From JBLHUT01 sp047629975 (GTDB lineage Bacteria > Pseudomonadota > Alphaproteobacteria > Rhodobacterales > Rhodobacteraceae), in the NCBI GenBank assembly GCA_047629975.1, contig JBLHUT010000147.1:1-9123 (forward strand): a DNA stretch of 9,123 bases, in the 5' to 3' direction. The position numbers and the translations under genes are program-made. The notes beneath the pieces are model-generated. The model ran no database searches. It worked only from the letters and a program-made list of their open reading frames with translations, and was not told the origin of the DNA. Shown piece after piece: positions 7,092-9,123 of the stretch (its first letter is position 1; each line of letters opens with the position of its first letter).

Positions 7092-8714
7092 TCATTCGGC
7101 AGCACCTGCCGCCAGCGGTACGTCCAGCGGCGAACGGTTGTCCCGCATCCAGACATCAAGATATTGAATTTCTTCGGCAGACAGCCGCAGGCCAAGCTTG
7201 TTACGACGCCACACCACGTCTTCGGCGGTGCGGGCGAACTCGTGCGCCATCAACCAGCGCACTTCCTGCTCGGTCAGGGTTGCGCCAAAAGCGCGGCCCA
7301 GATGGTCCTGTGACGCGGCCCGGTCAAGCACATCCCAGCTTTGCGTGCCATAAGCCCGCACAAGCCGTAGCGCCCAGAAGTCGTCAAGAAAGGGAAAATC
7401 GCTTTTTAGGCGCGTGACCAGTTTGTCCACATCACCAACCCCGAAATCGCCCCCGGGCAGGGCCACACCGGCGGTCCAGTGTTTCGAGGTGCCGGGGAAG
7501 TACGGCACAATCTTGTCCATCGCATCCTCGGCAAGCTTGCGATAGGTCGTAATCTTGCCCCCGAATATATTCAGGATTGGCGCACCTGCGCCCTCCCCTG
7601 TCTCGACTTTCAGCGTGTAGTCGCGTGTCGCCGCAGTCGCGCTGCTGGCCCCGTCGTCATAAAGCGGGCGCACACCGGAGTAAGTCCAGACGATATCATC
7701 AACGCTGATGTCCTGTTTGAAATACTGGTTGGCGAAATCCACCAGATACGACTGCTCCTCGGGCGTGCATTCGGGCTTTACGTGCGGATCGTGATGTTCG
7801 GCGTCGGTGGTCCCGATCAGCGTGAAATCGGTCTCGTAGGGAATAGCAAAGATAATTCGCCCGTCTGTGCCCTGAAAGAAATAGCACTTGTCGTGGTCAA
7901 ACAACTTTTTGGTCACGATATGCGACCCACGCACAAGGCGAACGCCCTCGTTCGATTTGATGTGGACCTTTTGGTGGATAATGTCGCCGACCCAGGGGCC
8001 ACCCGCATTCACCAGCATTTTCGCTTTCAACAGACGGGTCACACCGGTCTCGCAGTCGCTGATGGTGACATCCCAGTGATCGCCGTTTCGCACCGCGCCA
8101 TCGACCCGCGTGCGCACCATGATCTGTGCACCGTGCTCTTTGGCATCGCGGGCATTGAGCACGACCAGACGGGAATCCTCTATCCAGCAATCGGAATATT
8201 CAAAAGCCTTCTCGAAATGACTTTTCAGGGGCGCGCCTTCGGGGGTACCGTGCAGGGCGATCGTCTTTGTTGCCGGCAGGATCTTGCGCCCGCCAAGGTG
8301 GTCATAAAAGAACAAGCCAAGACGGATCATCCACGCCGGACGGCGCCCTTTCATCCACGGCATGATTTTGTTGAGCACCCGCGACGCGGGGGTATCGGTC
8401 TCGAACCGCATGTCTTGGTGGTACGGCAGCACGAACCGCATCGGCCAGCTGATATGCGGCATCGCCCGCAACAGCGTTTCGCGCTCTTCCAGTGCGTGCC
8501 GCACAAGATTGATCTCGAAATACTCGAGATACCGCAATCCACCGTGAAAAAGCTTTGTCGATGCAGAGGAGGTCGCCGACGCAAGATCGTTCATCTCGGC
8601 CAAAGCCACCCGCATCCCGCGGCCAGCGGCATCGCGTGCAATGCCACATCCATTGATCCCGCCACCAATGATGAACAGATCAAAAATGTCCGGTTCTGAC
8701 GTCGAATCCGACAA
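7092..8714 (-). CDS. glpD: Glycerol-3-phosphate dehydrogenase, FAD-dependent, GlpD
   Basis: It oxidises sn-glycerol 3-phosphate to dihydroxyacetone phosphate and passes electrons to quinone at the inner membrane, the second step after uptake and phosphorylation of glycerol. The 540 residues are of normal length. Motifs in order: FAD-binding GGGINGCG (17-24) with Glu40 ending the Rossmann strand; the family stretch STKLFHGGLRYLE (52-64); VNAGGPW (235-241); YSGVRPL (345-351); and GGKITTYRKLAE (385-396). A C-terminal domain (about 410-540) ends with the typical EFARTAEDVVWRRNKLG (492-508). The start is TTG at 8714: no ATG or GTG lies before the FAD motif, and a G-rich ribosome site (GGGGGGAG, 8725-8718) sits three bases upstream. 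It is the first gene of the transporter operon, so uptake and oxidation are expressed together. No glpK is present in the window. Confidence 0.95.
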   Translation of the reverse strand: MSDSTSEPDIFDLFIIGGGINGCGIARDAAGRGMRVALAEMNDLASATSSASTKLFHGGLRYLEYFEINLVRHALEERETLLRAMPHISWPMRFVLPYHQDMRFETDTPASRVLNKIMPWMKGRRPAWMIRLGLFFYDHLGGRKILPATKTIALHGTPEGAPLKSHFEKAFEYSDCWIEDSRLVVLNARDAKEHGAQIMVRTRVDGAVRNGDHWDVTISDCETGVTRLLKAKMLVNAGGPWVGDIIHQKVHIKSNEGVRLVRGSHIVTKKLFDHDKCYFFQGTDGRIIFAIPYETDFTLIGTTDAEHHDPHVKPECTPEEQSYLVDFANQYFKQDISVDDIVWTYSGVRPLYDDGASSATAATRDYTLKVETGEGAGAPILNIFGGKITTYRKLAEDAMDKIVPYFPGTSKHWTAGVALPGGDFGVGDVDKLVTRLKSDFPFLDDFWALRLVRAYGTQSWDVLDRAASQDHLGRAFGATLTEQEVRWLMAHEFARTAEDVVWRRNKLGLRLSAEEIQYLDVWMRDNRSPLDVPLAAGAAE

Positions 8715-8717
8715 GCG

Positions 8718-8725
8718 CTCCCCCC
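8718..8725 (-). promoter_or_regulatory. Ribosome binding site of glpD, supporting a TTG start
   Basis: GGGGGGAG on the minus strand is the only purine-rich ribosome site ahead of the FAD-binding motif. The spacer to the TTG start is short (three bases), which together with the TTG codon suggests modest initiation. Confidence 0.6.
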
Positions 8726-8754
8726 TGTCAATCGTTTGCTTACACGAAAGCGTT

Positions 8755-8776
8755 AGGGACCGCGCAGGGATCGCGC
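8755..8776. repeat. 11-bp tandem repeat in the glpD leader
   Basis: AGGGACCGCGC (8755-8765) is followed directly by AGGGATCGCGC (8766-8776), with one mismatch. The pair begins at the predicted glpD transcription start and extends into the leader. A period of 11 bp places both copies on the same helix face, so a protein-binding site is possible; chance duplication is the alternative. Confidence 0.5.
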
Positions 8777-8780
8777 AACA

Positions 8781-8811
8781 ATTATTTTCGTTTTTGTTCG
8801 TTTTAGGTCAA
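8781..8811 (-). promoter_or_regulatory. Predicted glpD operon promoter
   Basis: On the minus strand, TTGACC (8811-8806) is a good -35 element and AATAAT (8786-8781) a good -10 element, each five of six to the sigma-70 consensus. The spacing is 19 bases, slightly long, which would suit an activated or weak promoter. Transcription would begin near 8774 and leave a leader of about 60 bases before the TTG start. The whole operon down to glpV probably depends on this promoter. Confidence 0.5.
8786..8804. promoter_or_regulatory. Candidate GlpR operator (TTCGTTTT direct repeat)
   Basis: TTCGTTTT occurs at 8787-8794 and 8797-8804, ten bases apart, within a T-rich tract. TTCG cores are typical of GlpR and other DeoR-family operators. 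The repeat sits in the spacer of the predicted glpD promoter, where bound repressor would block RNA polymerase, and the regulator gene is divergent next to it. Binding by this GlpR is inference from position and core sequence. Confidence 0.45.
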
Positions 8812-8895
8812 ATATTCCGGGTATCAACATTTTCCTCCCCGAAATTGCTCAATCTGACCAATTCAATCCCAAACCGAGCAAAATCGAACCCGCGC

Positions 8896-8924
8896 TTGTG
8901 CCACGCGACCCAAACACGCATAAA
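8896..8924 (+). promoter_or_regulatory. Weak candidate promoter for glpR
   Basis: TTGTGC (8896-8901) and CATAAA (8919-8924) are spaced by 17 bases, with three and four matches to the consensus. Transcription would start around 8931, leaving a very short leader before the ATG at 8944. An upstream promoter in the AT-rich part of the gap is equally possible. Confidence 0.25.
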
Positions 8925-8943
8925 TGCACCAAGGAGAACACCG

Positions 8944-9123
8944 ATGTCTCAAACCTTCCGTCATCCCGAAATCCTTGAAGCGGCCCAGCGACTGGGAAAA
9001 GTGACAGTCGAGGGATTGGCAGAGCAGTTCGGCGTCACGCTTCAAACCATCCGGCGCGACCTGACCGATCTTGCCGAAGCGGGCAAGCTTGAGCGTGTCC
9101 ACGGCGGTGCGATCCTGCCGTCA
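8944..9123 (+). CDS. glpR: DeoR-family transcriptional regulator GlpR, N-terminal 60 residues (cut by window edge)
   Basis: The visible part is a DeoR-type winged helix-turn-helix DNA-binding domain. The segment RHPEILEAAQRLGKVTVEGL leads into the recognition region with TIRRDL (37-42), and VHGGA (53-57) closes the domain; TIRRDL and HGGA are diagnostic of the family. The effector-binding C-terminal domain lies beyond the window. GlpR proteins repress glycerol genes and are released by glycerol 3-phosphate; that role here is inferred from the divergent position next to glpD. The start at 8944 has AAGGAGA (8931-8937) seven bases upstream. Codons run in frame to the last base. Another sugar-responsive DeoR member is possible but less likely in this setting. 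Confidence 0.88.
   Translation, partial: MSQTFRHPEILEAAQRLGKVTVEGLAEQFGVTLQTIRRDLTDLAEAGKLERVHGGAILPS

Noticed and set aside
7479..8699. Plus-strand open frame of 406 codons opposite glpD
   Set aside because: It is antisense to a well-conserved FAD dehydrogenase and has no family motifs.
8841..8864. Imperfect inverted repeat AATTG...CAATT in the glpR-glpD gap
   Set aside because: The arms are only five perfect bases in an AT-rich stretch with an 11-base spacer, which is expected by chance.
8863..9102. Minus-strand open frame overlapping glpR
   Set aside because: It overlaps the diagnostic DeoR-type domain on the other strand and has no motif or ribosome site of its own.

Overview
The window is a stretch of alphaproteobacterial chromosome, most likely from the Rhodobacterales (Roseobacter-type). 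This is judged from protein style, moderately high GC, and the gene set; no taxonomic search was possible. It is dominated by one long minus-strand operon for glycerol uptake and glycerol-3-phosphate oxidation, with the start of its probable regulator on the opposite strand.

Layout, left to right. At 1-104 (minus) lies the first part of a gene with a signal peptide, cut by the window edge. A divergent intergenic region with an 8-bp palindrome follows. At 333-929 (plus) is an unrecognised 198-residue protein with one N-terminal membrane segment. A strong hairpin terminator at 991-1020 separates it from the convergent operon. Reading the operon in its own direction (right to left): glpD (8714-7092), glpS (7057-5969), glpT (5969-4884), glpP (4884-4012), glpQ (4012-3122), glpU (3109-2837) and glpV (2762-1038). 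A 229-bp control region (8715-8943) separates glpD from the divergent DeoR-family regulator gene glpR, whose first 60 codons (8944-9123) end at the window edge.

How it works together. GlpV binds glycerol in the periplasm. GlpP and GlpQ form the membrane channel, with GlpU as a small extra membrane subunit. GlpS and GlpT are the two ATPases. Imported glycerol would be phosphorylated by GlpK, which is not in this window, and oxidised by GlpD to dihydroxyacetone phosphate. GlpR probably represses the operon from sites overlapping the glpD promoter. The system corresponds to the GlpSTPQUV glycerol importer known from Rhizobium leguminosarum, so it is not new as a whole.

The most interesting signal is in the two ATPases. 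GlpT keeps its Walker A, Walker B and H-loop His but has lost the LSGGQ signature (it reads LTADA). GlpS keeps LSGGQ but has an altered Walker A and Thr in place of the H-loop His. As a heterodimer they would make one complete and one degenerate ATP site, which is common in exporters such as TAP, MRP and CFTR but unusual for an importer. Other points worth a look are the direct repeats in the glpD promoter and leader, the TTG start of glpD, and the unknown membrane-anchored protein.
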